DNA of 37,945 bases from assembly GCA_938030665.1 (NCBI GenBank), contig CALHHY010000080.1, forward strand, positions 1-37,945. The letters are read 5' to 3'. The notes beneath the pieces were generated by a model, which made no database searches, had not been told where the DNA came from, and worked only from the letters and a program-made list of their open reading frames with translations. This stretch comes from an uncultured Litoreibacter sp. Lineage in GTDB: Bacteria > Pseudomonadota > Alphaproteobacteria > Rhodobacterales > Rhodobacteraceae. The translations under genes and the position numbers were made by a program. This document shows positions 1 to 7,739 of this stretch, in pieces. Numbering within the stretch: position 1 is the first letter of the stretch; the number at the start of each line of letters is the position of its first letter.

Positions 1-1071
1 CCTGCGCGCACAGAACATGCCCAAGGGTATGCCGATCACGATGGAAAGGCAGGCCGCCGTGCCCAGCAGCGCCAGCGTCGTCATTGCCTTTTCCCAAAAG
101 CCCAGCAGGCCCATGTAGGCCAGAAACGCGCCGGACCACACAGCCGTCCGCACACCCGCTGTCAGCCAGGTCAACAACACGGTCAGGCTGGCAATCACGA
201 TCCATGGTGTTTCCACCAAAATCACCTCAAGCGCGTCCAGCAGGGTACGGATACCAAAGGTGACAGCGTCAAAGAACACCTCGCTGTTGCGTACACAAAA
301 GGCGATGAAATCCTCGACCCATTGAATGGCGGTCAGGCGAAACACCGTGTCCGTGGGAAAATCGCTGAGCAGGCTGTAGCGGCCCGGAAAGCTGTAGTGC
401 AGCATGGCGGTCAGCGTGATGGCGACCATAAACACAGCCGACAGAACGATATGCGTCACTGGCATGCCAGAGCGGATTGTGCGGTCAGACGTCCATTCGG
501 TAAAGCGCGCTTCAAGCGCCCAGTTTGCCACCACGGCCTGTGCCAGCTTCACAATGATCAGCAGCGCCAGACCCGTGAGGGCGATGGTGGCCCCTTGTTC
601 TGACAGGGCCTGTGCCTCATCGCGGAAACCGCCGATACTGGCCTCCAACCCGTCCACGGCGCGCTGGTAGGCGTCTGCCTTGTCGGATCCGGATTCAAGT
701 GCGGCGGCCAGTTGGGTGCGGCGCAGCTCCAGCGTCCCTTCGATGGAGGCGATACGCTTCATCGCGTCAGCCGCCAGATCACCAAAGAGACCGCGCGCGA
801 TTTGCACAAAGGCAAGTGCTTCGATGATCAGAAACGGCAGCGCCCAAGACCACAGCCCACGCGCCCCGAACCAGATCGGGCCAAAGAGGCCGGCAAAGAA
901 GTTGAACGTTGCTGTGAAACGCGAAGACGCGCCGATTTTGTCGAAATTGCTGATGTAGTAATCAGGGTTGGTGCGCACAAAGGTCCGGATGTCTGCACGC
1001 CGCCCTTCTGCATAGGCCAGTGCCGCCTCCGAAGAGGTGTCTTCGAGCGGGTTCACGCCAAGATCGCTCAT
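1..1071 (-). CDS. proW: ABC transporter permease, ProW-like (3' end outside window)
   Basis: Inner-membrane permease of a betaine/proline-type (ProU/OpuA) importer. The open frame runs from ATG at 1071 to the window edge without a stop (357 residues visible), so the C-terminal part is missing. The start overlaps the proV stop as ATGA, which indicates translational coupling. The visible part is unusual. Residues ~35-85 hold two hydrophobic segments. Next comes a charged helical stretch of about 55 residues (coiled-coil-like), then two more membrane segments. Only at about residue 220 does sequence resembling the start of ordinary ProW appear (WVEDFIAFCVRNSEVFF onward), and the classical permease domain is just beginning at the edge. 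The full protein should therefore be far longer than the ~350 residues of E. coli ProW. The family call rests on this region and on the proV/proX neighbours. The substrate is not determined. Confidence 0.85.
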   Translation of the reverse strand, partial: MSDLGVNPLEDTSSEAALAYAEGRRADIRTFVRTNPDYYISNFDKIGASSRFTATFNFFAGLFGPIWFGARGLWSWALPFLIIEALAFVQIARGLFGDLAADAMKRIASIEGTLELRRTQLAAALESGSDKADAYQRAVDGLEASIGGFRDEAQALSEQGATIALTGLALLIIVKLAQAVVANWALEARFTEWTSDRTIRSGMPVTHIVLSAVFMVAITLTAMLHYSFPGRYSLLSDFPTDTVFRLTAIQWVEDFIAFCVRNSEVFFDAVTFGIRTLLDALEVILVETPWIVIASLTVLLTWLTAGVRTAVWSGAFLAYMGLLGFWEKAMTTLALLGTAACLSIVIGIPLGMFCARR

Positions 1072-2123
1072 GATACTTCGGTCCCCTCGATCACGGTATT
1101 CAGCAGATCAGCGCGCGTAATCACACCGCGGTCCTGCCCGTCTTGGGTCACGACAATCGCGTCGTCATGATCCACCGCAAGGCCAATCAGCGTGCTGAGG
1201 GTCTCTTCGCCACTAACACGCGGACCATCCGCAGGCAGCGGCCCGTATTTGGCAACGTAGCGTTCGACAGGTTGCATCACCGCATGGGCGCGCACCACCT
1301 TCAGCCGCGAGATACCCGCGACAAATTCCGCGACATAATCATCCGCCGGATTCATGACGATGTCTTCGGCCGTGCCGATCTGGACCACCTTGCCATCACG
1401 CATGATGGCGATGCGGTCACCGATGCGCACGGCTTCGTCCAGATCATGCGTGATAAACACAGTCGTCTTTTTCAGGATCTTGCTGAGACGGATAAATTCG
1501 TCCTGCAACTGACGACGAATGAGCGGGTCCAGCGCCGAAAACGGCTCGTCCATCAGCAGCACATCGGGGTTGGCGGCAAGCGCGCGGGCAAGACCCACAC
1601 GTTGCTGCATGCCGCCTGACAATTCGTGGGCAAACTTGGAGCCCCAAGCCCCAAGCTCCACAATGTCCAGGATCGCGGCTGCCTGACGCATCCGTTCGTT
1701 CTTGGCGACCTGCCGGATTTCCAAAGGCATCGCCACGTTGTCCAGAACCGAGCGGTGCGGCATCAGCGCAAAGTTCTGAAACACCATGCCGATCTTTTCG
1801 TTGCGGAAGGTTTGCAGGGCCTTTGTGCCCAGCGCCATAACGTCGGTGCCTTCGATCAGGATTTTACCGGCGGTGGGTTCCAGCAAGCGGTTAAAGTGGC
1901 GCACCAGCGTGGATTTGCCGCTGCCGGAGAGGCCCATGATGCAGAAAATCTCGCCTCGGTTCACCGACAGGCTGACGTCGGCCACGCCTACGACTGCGCC
2001 GTATTTCTCCAGCACCTGCGCCTTGGTCAGACCTTCCTCGCGCACCGCGCGCAGGGCCTCCTCCGGCTTGGCGCCAAAAATCTTCCAGACGTCTGAAATT
2101 TCGATGACGGTGTCATCAGTCAT
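1068..2123 (-). CDS. proV: ABC transporter ATP-binding protein, ProV-like
   Basis: ATPase of the betaine/proline-type importer, 351 residues. Walker A GLSGSGKST (64-72), Q-loop Q116, signature LSGGMQQR (168-175), Walker B VLLMDEPF (188-195) and switch His226 are all present, so it should be active. The N-terminal ~45 residues with GLTKAQVLEKYG match the extension typical of ProV/OpuAA. The C-terminal ~75 residues resemble a CBS-type regulatory region but are short. ATG at 2123 is chosen over an upstream in-frame start at 2237 because an AAGGGG ribosome site precedes it and the extra 38 residues would overlap proX. It sits between proX (70 bp upstream, separated by a strong hairpin) and proW (4-bp overlap). 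Confident as family; substrate open (betaine, proline, or an amino-sulfonate suggested by the cuyA neighbour). Confidence 0.92.
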   Translation of the reverse strand: MTDDTVIEISDVWKIFGAKPEEALRAVREEGLTKAQVLEKYGAVVGVADVSLSVNRGEIFCIMGLSGSGKSTLVRHFNRLLEPTAGKILIEGTDVMALGTKALQTFRNEKIGMVFQNFALMPHRSVLDNVAMPLEIRQVAKNERMRQAAAILDIVELGAWGSKFAHELSGGMQQRVGLARALAANPDVLLMDEPFSALDPLIRRQLQDEFIRLSKILKKTTVFITHDLDEAVRIGDRIAIMRDGKVVQIGTAEDIVMNPADDYVAEFVAGISRLKVVRAHAVMQPVERYVAKYGPLPADGPRVSGEETLSTLIGLAVDHDDAIVVTQDGQDRGVITRADLLNTVIEGTEVS

Positions 2124-2144
2124 GTGCCGCCCCTTGATGCACAT

Positions 2145-2170
2145 GCGACACCGGATCGCTCCGGTGTCGC
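2145..2170 (-). promoter_or_regulatory. Intercistronic hairpin between proX and proV
   Basis: A perfect 10-bp stem (GCGACACCGG / CCGGTGTCGC) with a 6-nt loop fills the gap between the proX stop and the proV start. On the minus strand, the operon direction, no U-run follows it, so it is probably not a full terminator. Such hairpins after binding-protein genes often protect the 3' end of the upstream mRNA, or partly attenuate, giving excess binding protein. On the plus strand it is followed by GGTTTTTGTTT and could stop antisense transcription. Confidence 0.7.
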
Positions 2171-2193
2171 GGTTTTTGTTTGAATGGCGAGGA

Positions 2194-3159
2194 TTACAGC
2201 CCCAACCAAGCGTCCACTTTGTCTGTGTTGGCCGCAACCCATGCTTTGGCTACGTCAGCAGGGTCTTTGCCATTGGCGCTGATCTCGAACGCGAGGCTGG
2301 AGACATCGTCAGCAGACAGTTGGAAGTTGCCGAAGAATTCAGCAATCGCGGGTGAGCGTCCTTCAAGCGAGTTGGACCAGGCGATCTGCACCTGCTTGAG
2401 AGCGTCCTTGGTCGCAACGGAGGACTTCTCATACCAGTCGGCATCGTCGGAGGGCTGGATCATCTTGTACTTGGCCTCATCGAACGTCGGCTCGGTTAGC
2501 ATTTCCACGTCGAACATGAACCACACGGCGTGGGGCTTGTAGCAGTAGAACGCGTAGCCTTCGCCCTTGGCGATGCTGTCCTTGATGCGCGCGGTCTTTA
2601 CACTTTCCTCGGCGCGGATCGGCTCGATAAAGTCCAGTAGGCCATAGTCACGTGTCTTGACCTCGTTGACGTTGGCCGATGCCCAACCGGGTGCGCCGAT
2701 CCACATCTCGCCTTTGCCGTTACCGTCGCTGTCCATCAGTGCTGCCACTTCCGGACGGCCCAGATCAGCGATGTCCGTGATGGAGTTGGCCTTGGCAAAG
2801 TCCTTGGACACGCAGAAGCCCTGATTGCCTTCATAGGGGTTGCTGGACAAGGTCACGGTGCCCGCATCCTTGACGTATTTGTTGGTAAAGCTCTCTTGGT
2901 TGGGCAGCCAGACATCGGGGTGTACGTCAATGTCGCCTTTGCCCTGATCCATCGCCTGAAAGATCGTGGCGTTGTTGCCGGGCACGTATTCGACCGTGCC
3001 GCCAATACGGCTGGTCACAACCTCGCCCAGCACGTGGGCGATGGCCTGTGCGCCTGTCCAGCTTGGGACGCCGATTTTGACTTCTTCGGCCGCGAATGCA
3101 GGCAGCGCAAAGGCGCTGACCATGGTTGCCACAGTGAATGATTTCAGTGTCAGTTTCAT
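2194..3159 (-). CDS. proX: ABC transporter substrate-binding protein, ProX/OpuAC-like
   Basis: Periplasmic solute-binding protein of 321 residues. A Sec signal peptide occupies 1-23 (cleavage expected after ALPAFA). The mature part fits the OpuAC fold. PSWTGAQAIAH near the N-terminus, HPDVWLPNQ, APGWASAN and YKPHAVWFM supply tryptophans of the kind that cage quaternary amines in ProX-type proteins. GGAGG-type ribosome site (TCCTCC on the plus strand at about 3168) precedes ATG 3159. It lies 39 bp downstream of the cuyA-like gene and in the same direction, so the two are probably cotranscribed. Betaine, choline or proline betaine are the family's usual ligands. The genetic linkage raises cysteate or a related zwitterion as an alternative, which is inference only. 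Confidence 0.88.
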   Translation of the reverse strand: MKLTLKSFTVATMVSAFALPAFAAEEVKIGVPSWTGAQAIAHVLGEVVTSRIGGTVEYVPGNNATIFQAMDQGKGDIDVHPDVWLPNQESFTNKYVKDAGTVTLSSNPYEGNQGFCVSKDFAKANSITDIADLGRPEVAALMDSDGNGKGEMWIGAPGWASANVNEVKTRDYGLLDFIEPIRAEESVKTARIKDSIAKGEGYAFYCYKPHAVWFMFDVEMLTEPTFDEAKYKMIQPSDDADWYEKSSVATKDALKQVQIAWSNSLEGRSPAIAEFFGNFQLSADDVSSLAFEISANGKDPADVAKAWVAANTDKVDAWLGL

Positions 3160-3198
3160 TTGGGTTTCCTCCGTTGGATGTGCCGTTTACGGCTTGCT

Positions 3199-4242
3199 TT
3201 AGCTTCGTGAATTCAAGATTTGATCTTGGTAGGCGAACAGGGCTGTCGCCCCGCCCGTGTGCAGGAACAGGACCTTGTCAGTGGGCTTGAAGAACCCCTG
3301 ACGGATCATGCCGATCATGCCTGCCATACCTTTAGCCGAGTAGACGGGGTCAAGCAGAACGCCCTCTTGCTGCGCCGTCAAGTGTATCGCCTCAAGGGTG
3401 CTGTCGGCTGGCATGCCATAGCCTTCGCCGACATAGCCATCGTCGACCAGTATTTTGCTGAGCGGCAGTTCACCCGCGCCCAGTTTCTCAAGCGTGCGAT
3501 TGGTCAGTCCGTGGACGGCGTTCATCTGACGCTCGCGCGGTTGGCGGACGCTGACGCCCATCACAGGCAGGTCGTGGCCGATGGCGTGAAAGCCTGCCAC
3601 AAGCCCTGCTTGCGTACCTGTGCTGCCCGTGCCCATCACCAGCCAGTCGAATTTCTGACCGCTGGCGGCGGATTGATCCATGATTTCTTGCGCGCAATTG
3701 GCATAGCCCAGCGCACCCGTAGGGTTGGACCCGCCACCGGGGATGAAATACGGGCGGTGCCCTTCCGAGCACAGCTTTTCTGTGACTGCTTCCGCCTCGG
3801 CGTTCATGTCCAGACCTGCGGGGCGGAATTCGCGCGTGGCGCCAAAGATGTCATCCAGCAGCACGTTGCCTGTGGCTTCATACGCCTCTGCCCGATCAGG
3901 GACGCGGCGTTCCAGCAGGACATGGCATTTCATGCCAACCTTGGCCGCCGCCGCCGCGGTCTGGCGTACGTGGTTGGACTGCACGGCCCCTTGCGTGACC
4001 AGCATGTCCGCCTTGGCGGCAATCGCCTCGCCCACCAGAAATTCCAGCTTGCGGGTCTTGTTGCCACCTGTCGCCAGCCCTGTGCAATCGTCGCGTTTGA
4101 TGAACAGGTCCGGCCCGCCCAGATGCGCGCTCAGGCGTGGCATCGCCTCGATCGGGGTCGGCTGGTGGCACAGGGCCACACGCGGGAAACGGTCAAAGTC
4201 GATCCGCCCCGCTGGTCTCGATAGGGTCTCGGTGGCAGCCAT
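3199..4242 (-). CDS. cuyA: PLP-dependent lyase of the D-cysteine desulfhydrase / L-cysteate sulfo-lyase family
   Basis: Cytosolic fold-type II PLP enzyme, 347 residues, of the ACC deaminase/D-cysteine desulfhydrase family. The PLP-lysine motif GGNKTRKLEF (Lys62) and the QSNHVRQTAAAAA motif (Ser89-Asn90-His91) are intact. Later motifs are GGGSNPTGALGY, GTGSTGTQAGL and LDPVYSAKGMAG. In marine Rhodobacterales, close relatives are L-cysteate sulfo-lyases (CuyA), which release pyruvate, ammonia and sulfite. D-cysteine desulfhydrase is the alternative, because the two are routinely confused by name. The gene starts at ATG 4242 after GGAGG. It leads an apparent operon with proX-proV-proW and is divergent from a LysR regulator, the usual arrangement for a substrate-induced catabolic gene. 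The symbol is given for the likely subgroup; D-cysteine activity is not excluded. Confidence 0.65.
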   Translation of the reverse strand: MAATETLSRPAGRIDFDRFPRVALCHQPTPIEAMPRLSAHLGGPDLFIKRDDCTGLATGGNKTRKLEFLVGEAIAAKADMLVTQGAVQSNHVRQTAAAAAKVGMKCHVLLERRVPDRAEAYEATGNVLLDDIFGATREFRPAGLDMNAEAEAVTEKLCSEGHRPYFIPGGGSNPTGALGYANCAQEIMDQSAASGQKFDWLVMGTGSTGTQAGLVAGFHAIGHDLPVMGVSVRQPRERQMNAVHGLTNRTLEKLGAGELPLSKILVDDGYVGEGYGMPADSTLEAIHLTAQQEGVLLDPVYSAKGMAGMIGMIRQGFFKPTDKVLFLHTGGATALFAYQDQILNSRS

Positions 4243-4319
4243 GACATTCCTCCGCAGGTATAGAGTCGTCCCCAGAGTGCAAGCGCAGGCCTTTCAAAGC
4301 CAATGCTATGTTCGCCTTA

Positions 4320-4342
4320 CATTATGCAAATTTTGCATTATG
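4320..4342. promoter_or_regulatory. 23-bp near-palindrome, candidate LysR operator
   Basis: The perfect inverted repeat ATGCAAA-T-TTTGCAT (4324-4338) extends to CAT...ATG arms on both sides with one mismatched pair, giving a 23-bp palindrome. It lies between the divergent cuyA-like and lysR genes and ends 8 bp before the lysR ATG. It also contains a T-N11-A arrangement expected of LysR-type sites. Its position suggests autoregulation of lysR and control of the cuyA side. Binding is inferred. Confidence 0.6.
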
Positions 4343-4350
4343 CTACAGTT

Positions 4351-5325
4351 ATGGACATCACCCTGTTTCGCGATCTTGATCAATTACGCCACACGGGCAA
4401 CTTCTCGCAGGCGGCAGAGCTGAGCCATATCAGCCAGCCTGCCTTTAGCCGCCGCATCAAGGGGTTGGAGGTTTGGGCGGGGGTCACGCTTGTGGACCGC
4501 TCGCGCCAGCCGGTCAAGCTGACACCGGCCGGTGTGCAACTGCTGGAGGCGGGCCTGCAGGCCTTTGCGCGGATAGAGGCCGAGCGCAGCCAGATCCTTG
4601 AGGCGCAGTCACTACCTGACAAATACATGGTCACTTTCGGGGCGCAGCATTCCATCGGATGGCGGTTTTACCCCACGTGGTTGCAAGCCTTCGAGCAAGC
4701 CTACGGCCCCATCCTGTCGCGGCTGCGCGCCGACGACCTACCGGTATGTCTGCGTGATCTGCGCGCCGGAGACGTGGATTTTGTGATCGCCTACGCGGCA
4801 CCCGATGATCCCGCAGGCAGCCTTTTGTCAGACCGCGCGCATCCTGTTGAGACACTTGTGATCGGCAAGGACCGTCTTGTGCCAGTGTGCAAACCCGCGC
4901 GCGGCGGCGCGCCGATTTTCAACTTCTACAATGACGGTGTTCAGATGCCCTTCCTGCGGTTTGGCGACAGCGCGCCCATCAGTCTGCACATCGAAAGGCT
5001 GGTCCGCGCCAAGGGCCTCGGGAACCGGTTGCATACAGTCTACGAGAACTCTATGGCAGGCGCTTTGCGGATCAGGGCACGCGATGGCGCGGGCGTGGCA
5101 TGGCTGCCTGAAAGCCTTGTCGCCCCCGATCTGAGCGCCGGTATTCTGGTCCGCACAGGCCCCGCCGACTGGTGTATCGATCTGGATGTCCGCCTGATGC
5201 GCAGCAAGAAGAACACCAACCATCTGACCCGCACCATCTGGAGCTTTCTGGAAGTGCGCAAATCGGTGCCCCTTGTGCCCCCGACCCCCGTTTTGAAAGA
5301 TGACCCCGAAGGAGTAGAGGCATGA
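4351..5325 (+). CDS. LysR-family transcriptional regulator
   Basis: LTTR of 324 residues. The N-terminal winged helix-turn-helix is clear: NFSQAAELSHISQPAFSRRIKGLE within residues ~15-40, followed by the LTPAG motif. The C-terminal part is the usual inducer-binding domain of periplasmic-binding fold. ATG 4351 is preferred to an in-frame ATG at 4303 because homologues begin just before the helix-turn-helix and because a palindrome (4320-4342) occupies the space upstream. No clear Shine-Dalgarno precedes either start. It is divergent from the cuyA-like gene and its stop overlaps the next gene as ATGA, so it is coupled to the alcohol dehydrogenase. Its likely role is control of the flanking transport/lyase operon (compare cuyR near cuyA in roseobacters); the inducer is unknown. 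Confidence 0.85.
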   Translation: MDITLFRDLDQLRHTGNFSQAAELSHISQPAFSRRIKGLEVWAGVTLVDRSRQPVKLTPAGVQLLEAGLQAFARIEAERSQILEAQSLPDKYMVTFGAQHSIGWRFYPTWLQAFEQAYGPILSRLRADDLPVCLRDLRAGDVDFVIAYAAPDDPAGSLLSDRAHPVETLVIGKDRLVPVCKPARGGAPIFNFYNDGVQMPFLRFGDSAPISLHIERLVRAKGLGNRLHTVYENSMAGALRIRARDGAGVAWLPESLVAPDLSAGILVRTGPADWCIDLDVRLMRSKKNTNHLTRTIWSFLEVRKSVPLVPPTPVLKDDPEGVEA

Positions 5326-6485
5326 GCGTTGACAGTATCGGACGCGTGCAATCCCCACGCATCATCCGCATCGGTGGAGGTGCGGCACTGGAGGTTGCCG
5401 AGGTCCTGACCCAACTTGGTCTTTCGCGCCCGCTGATTGTCACGGACAGCAATCTGATCGCACTGGGGCATGTCACGACGGTGACGGATGTACTGGACCA
5501 CGCAGGCATGCGTTGGCAGACATTCGACGAGGTCGTCGAAGACCCCACAGACCTCTGCGTGGATGCGGGGCTGGCCGCGTTCCGCGCAGGCGACTTTGAT
5601 TGCATCATCGGTTTGGGCGGTGGCAGTCCGATAGATACGGCTAAGGCCATCAGCTTTATGTCCGTCAACAAAGGCCATGTGCGCGACTACAAAGCGCCCG
5701 CACAGATTGACCGTTGCGGCCCGCCTGTGATCGCCATTCCCACCACAGGCGGCACAGGGTCGGAGCTGACCCGTTGGTGCGTGATCACCGACACCAAGCT
5801 GACCGAAAAGTACAATCTGTCCGGCCTTGCATGCGTCGCCACAGTTGCCCTGATCGACTGGACGTTTACCGTCACCAAGCCCGCGCGGATTACCGCGGAC
5901 ACGGCTGTCGACAGTCTGACCCACGCGATCGAGGCCTACGTCAGCCGCCGTGCATTCGCCTATACCGATGGGTTCGCGCTGGCTGCGATGCCCGCGATCG
6001 CCACCCATGTGCGCATCGCGTTCCATACCCCCGACAATGCAGAGGCACGCGCCGCCCTCATGTTGGCGGCGTCACAGGCGGGCATGGCGTTCTCCAACGC
6101 GTCCGTCGCTTTGGTGCATGGCATGAGCCGCCCCATCGGCGCGCATTTCCACGTGGCGCACGGCCTGTCCAACGCCATGTTGTTGCCTGCTGTTACCGCG
6201 TTCTCGACCGCAGCGGCGCAAGGGCGCTATGCGACCTGTGCGCGGGTGATGGGATGGGCGGAAGAGGGCGACACAGACGTTACAGCCTGCGAGAAACTTG
6301 TCGACGGGCTGATCGCCTTGAACGCGGACCTGCACGTGCCCAGCCCCAGTGCGCTGGGGCATGTGGCGGACGATGATATGCTGCGGCTGATGGCGGGTCA
6401 GGCGCTCGCCTCGGGCTCACCGCAGAACAACCCACGGGTGCCTACGGCAGAAGAGATTGTTGGCCTATACCACAAGCTTTGGTAG
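5322..6485 (+). CDS. Iron-containing alcohol dehydrogenase
   Basis: Group III metal-dependent NAD(P) oxidoreductase, 387 residues, about the family's usual length. Cofactor loop GLGGGSPIDTAKA (97-109), IPTTGGTGSE (139-148) and metal ligands Asp197, His201 (DSLTH), His266 (LVHGMS) and His280 (VAHG) are all present, so the enzyme should be active. ATG 5322 overlaps the lysR stop and has the strong site AAGGAG 9 bp upstream. Members reduce or oxidise small aldehydes and alcohols; some in sulfonate pathways act on sulfoacetaldehyde. Given the cuyA-like gene across the promoter, a sulfo-aldehyde or related substrate is possible but unproven. The stop is 3 bp from the stop of the convergent cupin gene. 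Confidence 0.85.
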   Translation: MSVDSIGRVQSPRIIRIGGGAALEVAEVLTQLGLSRPLIVTDSNLIALGHVTTVTDVLDHAGMRWQTFDEVVEDPTDLCVDAGLAAFRAGDFDCIIGLGGGSPIDTAKAISFMSVNKGHVRDYKAPAQIDRCGPPVIAIPTTGGTGSELTRWCVITDTKLTEKYNLSGLACVATVALIDWTFTVTKPARITADTAVDSLTHAIEAYVSRRAFAYTDGFALAAMPAIATHVRIAFHTPDNAEARAALMLAASQAGMAFSNASVALVHGMSRPIGAHFHVAHGLSNAMLLPAVTAFSTAAAQGRYATCARVMGWAEEGDTDVTACEKLVDGLIALNADLHVPSPSALGHVADDDMLRLMAGQALASGSPQNNPRVPTAEEIVGLYHKLW

Positions 6486-6488
6486 CAC

Positions 6489-7598
6489 TCAGGCAGTCTC
6501 TGTCGTGAAGTCTGACCCAAGCGCGGTTTCGATCAACTCGCAATCAGGGGTCGCGTCCACATAGCGTGTCTTGAGGAATGGCGGCAGCACAAAGGCATCG
6601 CCCGCTTGCAGGCGGTAGGGTTCCTCGCCCGTGACTTCGAGCGTTAGACCGCCCTCTTTGACGAAGGTAAACAGGATGTCGGTGTCGTGGCTGGTCCATG
6701 CACCATCCGCCTGTTTGGGCCGTGCGACATGCACGCCCGCCACGCCTTGGGTCGCTGTCCCGATCCCTGTGTCGCGGCTTTCCCATCCGGGGATGCGCCA
6801 GGGGGTCCATGTGGCCTCTGCCGCTTTGTGATGGATAAACCGTGTGCCGTCCCAATCACGATCCGGTTCAAAACGGCCTGTGGGCAGTTCCATGTCATGA
6901 TCGATGGTGGTGATATGCTCTGCCGGAACCCCGATTTCGAGAACCTCGACATTGTCCGACGCCTCCAGCACGCGGTGACGGATTTGCGGCGGCTGGATCA
7001 CGCAATTGCCGGCCTCAAGAATGAAGGGATCGCCCTGATCCTCGTACACCAGCCGCACCCAGCCGCGATAACAAAAGATCAGCTGAAACCCAACGGTGTG
7101 GTAATGCACCATGTCCGGCACGGGGCCACCGTCCGGAATGCGGATATGACTGGCAATGATCGACCCGCCCAAACGGTCGGGGATTAGATCGCGGTAACGC
7201 ATGCCTGCGCGCCCGATCACCCAGGAATCGCTGTCCACCAGACGGCGCACCATGAACGAATGCTGCGTTTCGGGCATATCGAGGGGCGGGTTGGCGTCAA
7301 CAATCTCGATCACGTTGCCACTGGGAGAGGTCAGCGTGCCCTGCCCCTCTGCAAAGCCATCAGGATCATCGCACCGCAGGCGCAGCTTGCCCGGAGCGAC
7401 CTGTGCATCGCGGTCCAGCCGGATGCGCACCCCATGCCCCGAAATCAGAGCAACGGCGGGATCATCGGCGGGGAAAATCTCTTCCAGACGGAAACCAAGC
7501 TGGCCCAGAAAGAACGGCATCTCGGTCTTGAGATCATCCACTGGCAAATAGACTTCGGACGCCCTGATACTGTCCGTCTTGGGGGCCTGATCTTTCAT
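6489..7598 (-). CDS. VOC (glyoxalase-like) - cupin - cupin fusion protein
   Basis: Cytosolic protein of 369 residues with three beta-barrel-type parts. Residues ~10-100 look like one VOC/glyoxalase module (ASEVYLPVDDLKTEMPFFLG, then GHGVRIRLDR and SPSGNVIEIVD). A first cupin follows at ~165-250, with VHYHTVGFQLIFCYRGWVRL and a Pro-rich return motif ending in IRHRV. A second, weaker cupin spans ~285-365 and lacks an obvious HxH. The metal site is most credible in the first cupin. ATG 7598 is chosen over an upstream in-frame ATG at 7751 because AGGAGA lies 8-9 bp before it and the longer version would run into glpD. It is divergent from glpD by 141 bp and convergent with the alcohol dehydrogenase. 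I cannot assign a reaction; a dioxygenase-like or sugar/keto-acid binding role is open. Confidence 0.75.
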   Translation of the reverse strand: MKDQAPKTDSIRASEVYLPVDDLKTEMPFFLGQLGFRLEEIFPADDPAVALISGHGVRIRLDRDAQVAPGKLRLRCDDPDGFAEGQGTLTSPSGNVIEIVDANPPLDMPETQHSFMVRRLVDSDSWVIGRAGMRYRDLIPDRLGGSIIASHIRIPDGGPVPDMVHYHTVGFQLIFCYRGWVRLVYEDQGDPFILEAGNCVIQPPQIRHRVLEASDNVEVLEIGVPAEHITTIDHDMELPTGRFEPDRDWDGTRFIHHKAAEATWTPWRIPGWESRDTGIGTATQGVAGVHVARPKQADGAWTSHDTDILFTFVKEGGLTLEVTGEEPYRLQAGDAFVLPPFLKTRYVDATPDCELIETALGSDFTTETA

Positions 7599-7667
7599 GA
7601 CGTCTCTCCTGTCCAGCTTGGGGCAAATCCTAGGCCCGTGCAGCATAATGTGCAACGCGCCGCAAAC

Positions 7668-7688
7668 GGCAGGGGGTTTGCCCCTGCC
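7668..7688. promoter_or_regulatory. Hairpin in the glpD / cupin divergent region
   Basis: The perfect 8-bp inverted repeat GGCAGGGG / CCCCTGCC with loop GTTTG lies 52 bp before the glpD start. No T-run follows on either strand, so it is not an intrinsic terminator. It would fall in the glpD leader or act as an operator; no regulator for it is visible here. Confidence 0.3.
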
Positions 7689-7739
7689 CTGCGTCTGCAC
7701 TATGTCAGCGGTAACAGTCTCAACCGAAAGCGGCCTGAC

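Noticed and set aside
7260-7739. Upstream extension of glpD to ATG 7260
   Set aside because: That stretch is antisense to the VOC-cupin gene and its translation is unlike GlpD, whose FAD motif follows GTG 7740 directly.
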